Made by a program: the position numbers and the translations under genes
Part shown: one piece after another, positions 14,763-29,002 of the stretch
How positions within the stretch are numbered: the stretch's first letter is position 1
How the letters are laid out: each line of letters starts with the position of its first letter
DNA from: Olsenella sp. SW781
GTDB taxonomy: Bacteria; Actinomycetota; Coriobacteriia; Coriobacteriales; Atopobiaceae
Direction: 5' to 3'
Length of the DNA: 35,536 nucleotides
NCBI RefSeq assembly: GCF_012027725.1
Contig: NZ_SJOU01000021.1
Coordinates: 1 to 35,536, forward strand
Notes under the pieces: model-generated
Databases searched by the model: none
What the model was told of the DNA's origin: nothing
What the model saw: only the letters and a program-made list of their open reading frames with translations

Positions 14763-16331
14763 ATGGAACTATCCCTCGAATCTGACGCCGAGGCCCTCTG
14801 GCAGGACGCGCTCGACCTTCTCGCCGCGCAGCAGCGCGTGCCCGAGTCGGTGCTCGCCATGCTCAGGAACTGCCGCCCCGAGTCCATGGCCGACGGCACG
14901 CTCCACGTGACGACGCCCATGAGGCTCGTCCTCAAGACGGTCTCGAAGAACGCCGGGGTCGTGGAGGAGTGCCTCACGCAGGCGGCCTTCGAGCCCATGA
15001 GGCTCGAGATCTCCTTCGCCCCCGCCCAGGCGGCCGCGCCCGCGCAGGCGCCGGCGTCGAGCATGTCGCGCGAGGAGGCCCGCGCCTGGATGGCGGACGT
15101 CGAGGGACCCGCGCGCGGGCCCGAGGAGCGCCCGACGCCGCGTAGCATCGCGGAGGACACCTGGGACGAGCGGCGCGCCCAGGAGGCGCGCGAGGAGGAG
15201 AACCGCCGCCGCCGCGAGCGCAACCCGCTCGTCGAGGACATAGCGGGCGCGACCTCCAAGCTCACCTTCGAGCGCTTCGTCCGGGGAGAAGAGAACGACA
15301 TAGCCTACCAGGCGGCCCTGCAGGTCGCCAATGGCATGAACAGCACGTACAACCCTCTGTTCATCTACGGCAAGAGCGGGCTCGGCAAGACTCACCTGCT
15401 CCGGGCCATCCAGAACTACATCGCGAGGAACGACCCGTCGCGCCTGTGCGTCTATCGCGACGCCTCCTCCTTCATCACCGACTACACCGAGGCAATGCGC
15501 CACTCGGAGCGCTCGGCCGCGGCCGTGCTGCGTCAGAACTACGCCGACATCGACGTCCTCATCATCGACGACATCCAGAAGATGGCGGGCAAGGCGGGGA
15601 CCGTCGGGTTCTTCTTCGACACGTTCAACGAGCTCATCGGGAACGGCAAGCAGATCGTGCTCGCCGCCGACCGCACGCCGGCGCAGCTCGGCATGGGCAA
15701 GGACGGCTTCGACGAGCGCGTGACGAGCCGCCTCGGCTCGGGGTTCACCACTCCCGTGCAGGTGCCGAGCTACGAGCTCAAGCTCCGCCTCATCGAGACC
15801 TTCTGCGAGCGCATGCGCGAGGACGCGGAGCGCGAGAACGTGCCCGCGCTCTCGGGGACCGTGCCGGGAGACGCGATGCGCTACATGGCCGAGCTCGCCG
15901 GCACCAACATCCGCGTCATCGAGGGCTTCTGCCAGCGATGCCTCTTCGCCGCCACCGCGGCCGAGGGGCGAGGCACCCAGATCAGCCGGGACGAGATCGG
16001 CGCGCTCGCCAAGGAGTGCTGGCCGAGCGCCATGCGCTCCGTCTCCATCGAGGACGTCCAGAAGGCCGTCGAGAAGTACTACGACATCGACCACGCGAGC
16101 CTCGTGGGCAACAAGCGCCACAAGGGCCTCATGGAGGCACGCCACGTTGCCATCTGGCTCTCGCGCGAGCTCTGCGACCGCACGCTGGCCGACATCGGCA
16201 AGCACTTCGGCGGCAGGAGCCACGCCACGATCATGCACAGCATCAGCGTGGTGGACGAGGCGAAGCGCGACGACAAGGTCTTCTACGACCGACTGATGCA
16301 GATCAGAGACTCCATAACCGGCAACTCGTGA
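14763..16331 (+). CDS. dnaA: Chromosomal replication initiator protein DnaA
   Basis: A 522-residue protein. Domain I is residues about 1–85, and a charged Ala/Glu/Arg-rich linker runs to about 160. Domain III is AAA+ with Walker A GKSGLGKT (203–210) and Walker B DVLIIDD (264–270). Domain IV is the C-terminal DNA-binding part. The DNA-reading signature is GGRSHATIMHS (residues 483–493) where nearly all DnaA proteins have GGRDHTT. Ser486 and Ala488 replace the equivalents of E. coli Asp433 and Thr435; Ala476 replaces Pro423; His487 and the Arg399 equivalent are kept. The ATG at 14763 has AAGGA 10 nt upstream. Longer frames to 14700 run through the box region and are unlikely. Confidence 0.96.
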   Translation: MELSLESDAEALWQDALDLLAAQQRVPESVLAMLRNCRPESMADGTLHVTTPMRLVLKTVSKNAGVVEECLTQAAFEPMRLEISFAPAQAAAPAQAPASSMSREEARAWMADVEGPARGPEERPTPRSIAEDTWDERRAQEAREEENRRRRERNPLVEDIAGATSKLTFERFVRGEENDIAYQAALQVANGMNSTYNPLFIYGKSGLGKTHLLRAIQNYIARNDPSRLCVYRDASSFITDYTEAMRHSERSAAAVLRQNYADIDVLIIDDIQKMAGKAGTVGFFFDTFNELIGNGKQIVLAADRTPAQLGMGKDGFDERVTSRLGSGFTTPVQVPSYELKLRLIETFCERMREDAERENVPALSGTVPGDAMRYMAELAGTNIRVIEGFCQRCLFAATAAEGRGTQISRDEIGALAKECWPSAMRSVSIEDVQKAVEKYYDIDHASLVGNKRHKGLMEARHVAIWLSRELCDRTLADIGKHFGGRSHATIMHSISVVDEAKRDDKVFYDRLMQIRDSITGNS

Positions 16332-16577
16332 CCTCGCGCCGAATGTCGACAATCCTGTCGCAAGCTTGTGGGAACATCGAGAAAAACCCGCGGAGAATGT
16401 AGAAGGAGTTTTCAACAGAGGGGGGATGTCGAAACGTGTCGAGTGTGGAGGGGCTTCGCGCTACGTCGCAACAATACCTTTGACCTCGTTCTTCTCGCTG
16501 TTATTTACTTTTCGACAGACCTTATTACTACTACTGTCCTTAAGTACTTATCTAAGAACTATTAGAAAGGGCCGCAC
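16332..16577. other. oriC: Origin segment 3: dnaA–dnaN gap with DnaA boxes and candidate unwinding element
   Basis: A 246-nt gap. It carries TTTTCAACA (16409–16417, plus), GTTTCGACA (16427–16435, minus) and TTTTCGACA (16509–16517, plus). The last is followed after 4 nt (GACC) by TTATTACTACTACTG (16522–16536). Read as the complementary strand 3' to 5', that gives AAT-AAT-GAT-GAT-GAC, matching four DnaA-trio units of the form 3'-(G/A)A(T/A)-5' in phase. Downstream to 16565 the sequence is AT-rich. Box, short GC spacer, trios and AT-rich run is the layout of the basal unwinding system described in Bacillus subtilis, also located after dnaA. Confidence 0.65.
16480..16507 (+). promoter_or_regulatory. 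Putative dnaN promoter
   Basis: TTGACC (16480–16485) and TATTTA (16502–16507) with 16 bp spacing. It would start transcription inside the candidate unwinding region, about 65 nt before dnaN. This is a moderate match only. Confidence 0.4.
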
Positions 16578-17678
16578 ATGAAGTTCACCGTCAGCCAGTC
16601 CTCCCTCATGAAGGCCCTCACCGTGGTGGCCAAGGGCATGGGGACCAACTCCACGCTTCCGATCCTCTCGGGCATCTACGTCCGCGCCCAGGACGGCACG
16701 CTCGAGTTCCAGACCAACAACCTCACGATCTCCATCCGCCACCTCATTCCCGCGAACGTCGAGGAACCGGGAGAGACGGTCGTCTCCGGCAAGGTCATCA
16801 CCAACATTGTGAAGACGCTCTCTGACTCGGCCGTGACCTTCGAGGGCTCCGACCGCACGATCACCGTCTCGTGCGACAAGTCCACCTTCCGCCTCAACAC
16901 CCTCAACCCGTCCGACTGGCCCGCGTTCCCCGACCTCGCGCCCGACCGCACGATCGAGCTGCCCGGCGAGCTGCTCTCCCGGATGGTGGACAAGGTCTAC
17001 AAGGTGACCTCGCGCGAGACCTCGCGCCCCATCCTCCAGGGCATCCTGCTCACGGTCGAGGACAACACCATCCGGCTCGTCGCGACGGACTCCTTCCGAC
17101 TCGCGGTCTGCGACTCCTCCGTGGAGTCCCCCGCGGGGGAGGCCTTCCGCGCCATCGTGGGCGGCACCGTGTTCCACGACGTCCTCACGATGCCCTCGTC
17201 GGACGAGACCATCCAGATCGGCACCACGGAGAGCCAGGTGATCTTCACCTTTGGCAACACGACCTTCGTGGCGCGCAGGATCGAGGGAAACTTCCCGGAC
17301 TACAAGCAGCTCCTCCCGCCCACCTGCGGCACCGCCGTGACGCTCGACGTGGCCGAGTTCTCGGCCGCCCTCAAGCGCGTCTCCGTGATCGCGCTGCAGA
17401 ACGCCGCCGTGCGCTTTGACATCGATGCCGACGCGGGCCTCATGCGCCTCTCGGCGAGCTCTCCCGAGCAGGGAGAGTCCTCCGAGCTTCTGCCGGTCGA
17501 GGTCGAGGGCCAGAGCCTGTCCATCGCGCTCAACTACCACTACGTGTTCGACTGCGTGAACGCGGTCTCCGGCTCCGACGAGATGCGCCTCGAGCTGCAG
17601 GGCTCCGTGCAGCCCGGCATCTTCAAGTGCAACGGGAAGGTGAACTACCTCTACCTGCTCATGCCCGTGAGGCTCTAG
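16578..17678 (+). CDS. dnaN: DNA polymerase III beta subunit (sliding clamp)
   Basis: A 366-residue ring-forming processivity factor. The sequence has three clamp repeats, starts MKFTVSQSSLMKALTVVAKG and ends YLYLLMPVRL, the usual C-terminal Met-Pro-(V/M)-Arg-Leu. Length is normal for DnaN. The ATG at 16578 has AGAAAGGG upstream. recF begins 5 nt after the stop. Confidence 0.97.
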   Translation: MKFTVSQSSLMKALTVVAKGMGTNSTLPILSGIYVRAQDGTLEFQTNNLTISIRHLIPANVEEPGETVVSGKVITNIVKTLSDSAVTFEGSDRTITVSCDKSTFRLNTLNPSDWPAFPDLAPDRTIELPGELLSRMVDKVYKVTSRETSRPILQGILLTVEDNTIRLVATDSFRLAVCDSSVESPAGEAFRAIVGGTVFHDVLTMPSSDETIQIGTTESQVIFTFGNTTFVARRIEGNFPDYKQLLPPTCGTAVTLDVAEFSAALKRVSVIALQNAAVRFDIDADAGLMRLSASSPEQGESSELLPVEVEGQSLSIALNYHYVFDCVNAVSGSDEMRLELQGSVQPGIFKCNGKVNYLYLLMPVRL

Positions 17679-17683
17679 GGCGC

Positions 17684-18775
17684 ATGGGGCTTCTCGTCAC
17701 CAGCCTCTCGCTCGCGGACTTCCGCTCCTTCGAGCGGCTCTCGCTGAGGCCCGCCCCCACGACGACCATCCTCGTGGGACCCAACGCCGCCGGAAAGACC
17801 AACACCGTCGAGGCGCTGCAGCTGCTCACGGCGGGGGCGTCCTTCCGCCGGCCGCGCCCGCGCGACCTCGTGCGCGAGGGCGCGGACTCGGCGCGGGTCG
17901 ACGCGCGCCTCGAGGGGGACGGCCGCGTGCTGGACGCCCGCTGCGACGTGGTGGCGGGGAGGAGGTCCTTCTCGCTCAACGGCAAGCGCTGCCAGGCGTC
18001 CGACATGCCGTCTGCGCTGATGTCGGTGCTCTTCTCGCCGGACGACCTCGGCCTCGTGAAGCGCGGCGCCTCGGGGAGGCGCGACGAGCTCGACGGCTTC
18101 GGGAGGCAGGCCAACAGGGGCTACGCCAACGTGCTCGCCGCCTACACGCGCTCCGTCGAGCAGCGAAACCGCCTCCTGCGCGAGGAGTTCCCGGACGAGA
18201 ACCTGCTCGAGGCATGGGACGCCTCGGTCTCGCTCGGCGGCGCCACGCTCCTCGAGGCGCGCCTCAGGCTCTTCTCGCGGCTTGCCGAGAAAGTCAGCGC
18301 CATCTACGGGGAGGTCTCGGGCGGGGAGGAGCTGACCTGCTCGTACGAGAGCACCCTCGGGGACGAGGTCTTCGGGATGACGCGCGACGAGATCCGCGAC
18401 GTCTTCGCGGCCGCGCTCGCCGCGCGCCGACGGGAGGACCTCCGCCGGCAGCAGACCTGCGTGGGGCCCCACCGAGACGACGTCACCTTCTCCATCGACG
18501 GCCGGGACGCGCGCTCCTTCGGCTCGCAGGGACAGCAGCGCTGCGTGGCGCTCGCGCTCAAGATGGCCGAGGTCGAGCTCGCGGCCGAGATCGTGGGGTC
18601 GCGGCCGCTGCTGCTGCTCGACGACGTGATGAGCGAGCTCGACGAGCGGCGCAGGAACGCCGTCGTGCGCTTCGCGCAGCGGGGCATCCAGACCGTCATC
18701 ACCACGACGAACCTCGGGTACTTCTCGCCAGAGCTCCTCGACGCGTCCGAGGTGGTGAGCTTCGGTGGCCGATGA
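17684..18775 (+). CDS. recF: DNA replication and repair protein RecF
   Basis: A 363-residue SMC-like ATPase that binds gapped DNA and helps load RecA. It has Walker A GPNAAGKT (32–39), the ABC signature region FGSQGQQRCVALALKMAE and Walker B LLLLDDVMSELD. Length is normal. I use the ATG at 17684, 5 nt after the dnaN stop; longer frames would start inside dnaN. The end overlaps the next gene by 11 nt. Confidence 0.96.
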   Translation: MGLLVTSLSLADFRSFERLSLRPAPTTTILVGPNAAGKTNTVEALQLLTAGASFRRPRPRDLVREGADSARVDARLEGDGRVLDARCDVVAGRRSFSLNGKRCQASDMPSALMSVLFSPDDLGLVKRGASGRRDELDGFGRQANRGYANVLAAYTRSVEQRNRLLREEFPDENLLEAWDASVSLGGATLLEARLRLFSRLAEKVSAIYGEVSGGEELTCSYESTLGDEVFGMTRDEIRDVFAAALAARRREDLRRQQTCVGPHRDDVTFSIDGRDARSFGSQGQQRCVALALKMAEVELAAEIVGSRPLLLLDDVMSELDERRRNAVVRFAQRGIQTVITTTNLGYFSPELLDASEVVSFGGR

Positions 18776-19298
18776 GCTGAGCGCCGAGCGCGCGCGCCGC
18801 GAGGCGGCGCCCGCCGGCCTCTCCGGGATACTCTCCTCGATGCTCGACGAGCGTGCGGACGCGTCATGGCGCGTCACGCGCGCGTGGCATGCCGTCAACG
18901 GCGACATCGAGCGGGCGCACACCACGGGGACCTTCGTGCGCGAGCCGCGTCGGGGGGAGAATGGCCCGGTGCTCGTGGTCTACGTGGACTCCCGGTCCCG
19001 CGCCACGGACTTCTCGGCGAACAGCGAGGTCTACCTGGCACGCCTCGCCAACGCCGGGCTCGCGTTCTCGAAGGTCGAGTTCCGCCTGAGCAAGTATGCG
19101 CCACGCGACAGGTCGGAGGGCGGCGCGCCCGCCCGCCCCGCCGTCACGCGGGGAAAGGGCGCCGCCACCCCTCCGCCGCCCCTGTCGCGCGAGGAGGCGG
19201 CGGAGATAGAGCGTGCCTGCGCCGGGCTGCCCTCAACGCTGCGTGAAAGCGTCTCTCGGGCGATGAGCGCCTCGTATCGGCTCCAGCGCGACAAATAG
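18765..19298 (+). CDS. dciA: DUF721 / DciA-like protein
   Basis: A 177-residue protein starting at a GTG that overlaps recF by 11 nt. Residues about 20–115 fit the DUF721 domain (WRVTRAWHAVNGDIERAHT, then VLVVYVDSRSRATDFSANSE and FSKVEFRLSK). DUF721 proteins between recF and gyrB are common in Actinobacteria. DciA is the ancestral partner that helps load the DnaB helicase. No DnaC/DnaI loader gene is seen in this window, which is consistent with DciA filling that role. The C-terminal 60 residues are Pro/Arg/Ala-rich followed by a short helical tail. Confidence 0.8.
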   Translation: MADELSAERARREAAPAGLSGILSSMLDERADASWRVTRAWHAVNGDIERAHTTGTFVREPRRGENGPVLVVYVDSRSRATDFSANSEVYLARLANAGLAFSKVEFRLSKYAPRDRSEGGAPARPAVTRGKGAATPPPPLSREEAAEIERACAGLPSTLRESVSRAMSASYRLQRDK

Positions 19299-19423
19299 AG
19301 CGGAAATCATGAATGTGCCCTCACAGGGCCTCTCAGCGTCCTCTGAAGCGGTATCATTGATTCGTCTGGCCCGATATCACACAGGGTTTTAACTAATGTG
19401 ACGCTTCTTGGAAGGACGGTCGC

Positions 19424-21457
<2,034 letters not shown>

Positions 21458-21471
21458 TCACCTCCCGACGG

Positions 21472-21542
21472 GGTGTGCAAAAGGGACAGTCACTTTTGCA
21501 CACCAAGAACTTGTGCAAAAGTGACTGTCCCTTTTGCACACC
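21472..21542. repeat. 31-bp perfect inverted repeat between gyrB and gyrA
   Basis: The arms 21472–21502 and 21512–21542 pair perfectly across a 9-nt loop. Each arm is itself a partial palindrome (GTGCAAAAG … CTTTTGCAC) around GGGACAGTC. It lies 14 nt after the gyrB stop and 15 nt before the gyrA start, so it could attenuate or uncouple the two gyrase subunits. It has no T-tract of its own. Confidence 0.93.
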
Positions 21543-21557
21543 AGAGAAAGGCCCCAC

Positions 21558-24329
<2,772 letters not shown>

Positions 24330-24337
24330 GAAACGGC

Positions 24338-24372
24338 GCGCCCCGCAGGTCCATGCCTGCGGGGCGCCTTTT
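24338..24372 (+). terminator. gyrA terminator
   Basis: A 12-bp GC-rich stem (24338–24349 with 24356–24367), a 6-nt loop and then CTTTTAA. It starts 9 nt after the gyrA stop and is a good intrinsic terminator. Confidence 0.85.
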
Positions 24373-24374
24373 AA

Positions 24375-24440
24375 CGTGCGAAGGGGACAGGCACTTCTAC
24401 ACACGTTTTAGTGTGCAGAAGTGCCTGTCCCCTTCGCACG
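24375..24440. repeat. 30-bp inverted repeat with one mismatch, after gyrA
   Basis: The arms 24375–24404 and 24411–24440 pair with one mismatch (A24399/C24416) and a 6-nt loop. It contains GGGGACAGGCACTT, close to the GGGACAGTCACTT of the gyrB–gyrA repeat, so the two are related. It lies between the gyrA terminator and the end of the convergent nuclease-family gene. Confidence 0.92.
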
Positions 24441-24452
24441 GCTATGCGTCGG

Positions 24453-24989
24453 CTACTCTCCGTCCGGCTCCTCGTGGGTGACGGTAAAGTCCTCCGGGGA
24501 GAGCGTCTCGACGAAGTCGTGGAACTGTGCCAGCTCCCGCTCCCGCTCGTCTCTCTCGACGCCTCTGAAGTCGGGCAGAGACGCCGTCTGGAGGACGGAC
24601 TCCTCGGCGAAGACGGGAACCTCCTCGCGCACGGCGAGCGCGATGGCATCCGAGGGACGAGCGTCAACGAGGACCTGCCTGCCGTCCTCGCGCATGAGCT
24701 CGACCTGTGCGTAGAACGTCGTCCCCTTGACGTCGCTGATGCGGACGGAGACGCAGGACGCCCCGAGCGCCGATATGGTCGACTTGAGAAGGTCATGGGT
24801 CATGGGACGTCCGCTCTCACGAGGCGCCACGCCCATGCTGATGGCGCTCGCCTCGAAGGAACCGATCTGAATCGGCAGCTGAGCGGCCGTGCCGTCCTCT
24901 CCTGACCCCTGGGACCGGAGAACGACGAGCGATGCGAGCGGTCCCCCACCCACGACGAGGCTCTCTATATCCATCCTCTGTAGCGGCAC
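24453..24989 (-). CDS. Bifunctional nuclease family protein (BFN, DUF151)
   Basis: A 178-residue protein. The core matches the DNase/RNase-like BFN domain: ASLVVLRSQ, LPIQIGSFEASAISMG, PMTHDLLKSTISALGASCVSVRI, TFYAQVEL and the hallmark DARPSDAIALAVREEVPVFAEESVL. The C-terminal 45 residues are acidic. BFN proteins have reported nuclease activity in plants and are widespread in Actinobacteria with unclear roles. The GTG at 24989 has AAAGGA 5 nt upstream; an in-frame ATG at 24974 has AGAGG directly touching it, which is too close. It is alone on its strand, between gyrA and tRNA-Ile. Confidence 0.88.
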   Translation of the reverse strand: MPLQRMDIESLVVGGGPLASLVVLRSQGSGEDGTAAQLPIQIGSFEASAISMGVAPRESGRPMTHDLLKSTISALGASCVSVRISDVKGTTFYAQVELMREDGRQVLVDARPSDAIALAVREEVPVFAEESVLQTASLPDFRGVERDERERELAQFHDFVETLSPEDFTVTHEEPDGE

Positions 24990-25080
24990 GTGCTTCCTTT
25001 CTCTCGACCGCATATCCTACCCAATTGTGAGGCCCGTCAGCTGTTCGCAAGAGATTGGAAAGAAAAAGTCAAAAAAGTCG

Positions 25081-25109
25081 TTGACCGCGAGGGAATGCCC
25101 GTGTAGTAT
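25081..25109 (+). promoter_or_regulatory. Promoter of tRNA-Ile
   Basis: TTGACC (25081–25086), 17-bp spacer, TAGTAT (25104–25109). The predicted start lies about 7 nt before the mature tRNA end. Confidence 0.7.
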
Positions 25110-25122
25110 ATCTTCTCGCGTT

Positions 25123-25199
25123 GGGCCTGTAGCTCAGTTGGTCAGAGCGTCCGGCTGATAACCGGGAGGTCACAAGTTCGAACCTTGTCAGGCCCACCA
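25123..25199 (+). tRNA. tRNA-Ile (anticodon GAT)
   Basis: A 77-nt cloverleaf with encoded CCA. The acceptor GGGCCTG pairs with CAGGCCC, the anticodon stem is CCGGC…ACCGG-like around loop CTGATAA, and the T-loop is GTTCGAACC. Followed by tRNA-Ala, in the order seen after gyrA in Actinobacteria. Confidence 0.96.
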
Positions 25200-25213
25200 C
25201 TTCCTGACAATAG

Positions 25214-25256
25214 TCGCCCCAGCGTTAGCCGAGTCGCCGCTGGGGCGATTATTATA
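25214..25256 (+). terminator. Hairpin after tRNA-Ile
   Basis: A 10-bp perfect stem (25215–25224 with 25238–25247), a 13-nt loop and then ATTATTATATT. It is likely an intrinsic terminator or processing site between the two tRNAs. Confidence 0.75.
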
Positions 25257-25282
25257 TTCCGACGCAGTGCGTCGACCCAGAC

Positions 25283-25358
25283 GGGGACGTAGCTCAGCTG
25301 GGAGAGCGCGGGCTTTGCAAGCCTGAGGCCGTGGGTTCGAACCCCATCGTCTCCACCA
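25283..25358 (+). tRNA. tRNA-Ala (anticodon TGC)
   Basis: A 76-nt cloverleaf with encoded CCA. The acceptor GGGGACG pairs with CGTCTCC (one G·U), the anticodon loop contains TTTGCAA, and the T-loop is GGTTCGAACCCC. Confidence 0.96.
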
Positions 25359-25367
25359 GAACGTCAG

Positions 25368-25395
25368 GGCCGGACCTTCGGGTCCGGCCTTTGTC
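25368..25395 (+). terminator. tRNA-Ala terminator
   Basis: A 9-bp stem (25368–25376 with 25381–25389) closed by a TTCG tetraloop and followed by TTTGTCT. Confidence 0.85.
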
Positions 25396-25449
25396 TGTAA
25401 AGAGGCGACGTTCCCGCTCATGGGCCTCTCGTCCCGCACCCATGACGCC

Positions 25450-25671
25450 GTGCAAAAGTGGCGATAGTGCGAAAGAAGTGGCCGTTCGCCTGCAATCAGG
25501 GGGATAGTGCGAAGCCTTTTCGTGGTCCCCTTTCGTGGCGTGCCGACAAAAGCCCAGTTGACGGTCAGCACATATGGGTCCGGAATGGCTCTGGGTGCCA
25601 AAATCGCTTTCCACTATCCCCCTGATTGCAGGTGGGTGGCCGAAAGTTTCGCACTATCCCGATAATTGCAC
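25450..25671. repeat. Nested inverted repeats, MITE-like 220-bp element
   Basis: The inner arms 25489–25508 and 25613–25632 are perfect 20-bp inverted repeats. The outer arms 25450–25474 and 25647–25671 are imperfect inverted repeats sharing the word GGATAGTGCGAAA or a close form. All four arms share a GATAGTGCGAA-type core. No convincing coding frame lies inside. This looks like a small non-autonomous element or the relic of one. The 408-nt gap 25359–25766 contains this element and the tRNA-Ala terminator, and I see no gene in it. Confidence 0.7.
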
Positions 25672-25766
25672 GGTGGCTGGCAAAGGTTGCGGGGCCGCCC
25701 GCCATGCTCTTCATGACAGACGACCCCCTCGCCTTTGTCAGGTATCATCGCAGCAGGAAAGACGAT

Positions 25767-26201
25767 GTGAGGGGAGTCATGGGAAAAGCCGACAACCTGC
25801 GTGAGGGGGTATCACCCCAGACCGACGAGCTGGCAAGCACACTGATGGGCGACGCCCTCGACCTTCTCGCCGCGGGCGAGGCGTTCGAGGTTCTTCTCGC
25901 CGTTCAGGACTCGTCGGGAGAGGTCCTGAGCTTCGAGTTCGTCGATGACGGCCCCGAGGCATGCCTCGAGGGGGCACGCGGCAAGGTGCGCGAGCTGGAG
26001 GACGCCGTGCGCTACGCGCTCGCCTACGAGGGTGCCATCGAGGATGATGACGGGTCCTACGCCGATGCGGTCATACTCGAGTTTGGCGAACGTGGCTATC
26101 GCAGCTACTCGGCCTTCTCGCTCATCGATGGGAAGGGGTCCGGTGATGGTTTCACGTGGACCGACCCCGCGCCGGCCGGAGAGCTGCCCCCGCTGCTGTA
26201 A
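25767..26201 (+). CDS. Hypothetical acidic protein upstream of typA
   Basis: A 144-residue acidic protein I do not recognise. It has no membrane segment or signal peptide. The middle contains alternating strand-like stretches ([40 protein letters not shown]) and a helix ([20 protein letters not shown]). I chose the GTG at 25767 because AGGAAAG lies 5 nt upstream; the next ATG at 25779 has its purine stretch too close. Upstream in-frame codons run back into the repeat element. typA follows 76 nt later on the same strand. Confidence 0.65.
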   Translation: MRGVMGKADNLREGVSPQTDELASTLMGDALDLLAAGEAFEVLLAVQDSSGEVLSFEFVDDGPEACLEGARGKVRELEDAVRYALAYEGAIEDDDGSYADAVILEFGERGYRSYSAFSLIDGKGSGDGFTWTDPAPAGELPPLL

Positions 26202-26277
26202 AGTACCGTATGTCGAGAAAAACCAACCGCCGACCGATACGGACGGCTCTGTCCAGCTTCGTTGGATGAGGGGACCC

Positions 26278-28115
<1,838 letters not shown>

Positions 28116-28116
<1 letters not shown>

Positions 28117-28224
28117 GGGACGGGTTTTTCCTCTCAGAGAATTCGGGACAGGCCGGGGGGCACGGTTCAGCGTGCCCCCCGGCCTGTCCCGAATTCTCTG
28201 AGAGGAAAAACCCGTCCCCTTTTA
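28116..28224. repeat. 49-bp perfect inverted repeat between typA and the convergent UPF0126 gene
   Basis: The arms 28116–28164 and 28171–28219 are exact reverse complements with a 6-nt loop (GTTCAG). The plus strand continues TTTTA, so the RNA could act as a terminator. The repeat fills the whole space between two convergent stop codons. Each arm contains GGGACAGG. Confidence 0.95.
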
Positions 28225-28950
28225 CCGGTGGCGGCGCCAGCGCGTGACGCGGACGATTCGGGCGGCGCGCTTCATGGGCGCAGCCACGTGCGGCCCGAGG
28301 TCGACGTCTGCTGGAGTCTGCACGTTGAAGTGCAGCGACCAGCGCCTGAGGCCAATGGTGACGGCAAGGCAGAGGATCGACCCCCAGAGCTTGTTGACGG
28401 AGCAGCACACGACGGCGACGTAGTACACCACGCCGCCCGCGAGCGCGCACACGGCGTAGAGGTTCGACTTCTGGAAGATTCGGGGCACCTCGCCGAGGAA
28501 GACGTCGCGCAGCATGCCTCCCCCTACGCCGGTCATGATGCCCATGAGGACGCATGACGCCGGGTAGAACCCATGGACGATGGCCTTGTCGGTGCCCACG
28601 AGCGCAAAGAGCGCGACGGCCATGATGTCGAGCCACTCGAGCAGGTTGCTCGCGCGGTCGAGCGGCTGGGGGAAGAGAAACGCCACGAGGCCCGTGGCAA
28701 CGCTCACGGGAATGGCGAAGGGCGAGGTGAGCATGTAGATTCTTCCCACCTGCATCATCACGTCGCGGATGAGTCCCCCGCCGAGGCCGCACAGCAGTGC
28801 GAGGCCCACAAAGCCGACGGCGTCGAGATGCCGCGCACGGGCCACCATGACCCCACCGGCAGATCCCACGACGACGGACGCGAGGTCGACCCACGTCGGC
28901 AGCGAGACGGCGGCGATCTCGGGGCTGTAGGTAGAGAAGATGTCTGGCAC
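28222..28950 (-). CDS. UPF0126 / trimeric intracellular cation channel (TRIC)-family membrane protein
   Basis: A 242-residue polytopic membrane protein. The two family repeats each carry a glycine-rich motif: GLGGGLIRDV (about residues 55–64) and GVGGGMLRDVFLGEVP (about 140–155). About seven hydrophobic segments are visible, and the last 40 residues are basic. Bacterial homologues of TRIC channels are thought to be cation channels; the physiological role is unknown. The GTG at 28950 has GAGGAG 5 nt upstream. Confidence 0.9.
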   Translation of the reverse strand: MPDIFSTYSPEIAAVSLPTWVDLASVVVGSAGGVMVARARHLDAVGFVGLALLCGLGGGLIRDVMMQVGRIYMLTSPFAIPVSVATGLVAFLFPQPLDRASNLLEWLDIMAVALFALVGTDKAIVHGFYPASCVLMGIMTGVGGGMLRDVFLGEVPRIFQKSNLYAVCALAGGVVYYVAVVCCSVNKLWGSILCLAVTIGLRRWSLHFNVQTPADVDLGPHVAAPMKRAARIVRVTRWRRHR

Positions 28951-29002
28951 GGTGACTCCTCGCGGTCAGGTGCGGGTGGCGCTCGTACATTGTTACGCAC
29001 CC

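Noticed and set aside
14769-16415. 548-codon open frame antisense to dnaA
   Set aside because: The same codon-bias shadow; low-complexity composition and no conserved motif.
19317-19329. GCCCT-CAC-AGGGC hairpin after dciA
   Set aside because: Only a 5-bp stem without a T-tract; too weak to call a terminator.
25188-25601. 137-codon minus-strand frame across tRNA-Ala and its terminator
   Set aside because: It runs through a tRNA gene and the repeat element and has no coding signature.
26149-26162. parS-like GTTTCACGTGGACC
   Set aside because: Two mismatches to the parS core, in coding sequence far from the par cluster; probably chance.
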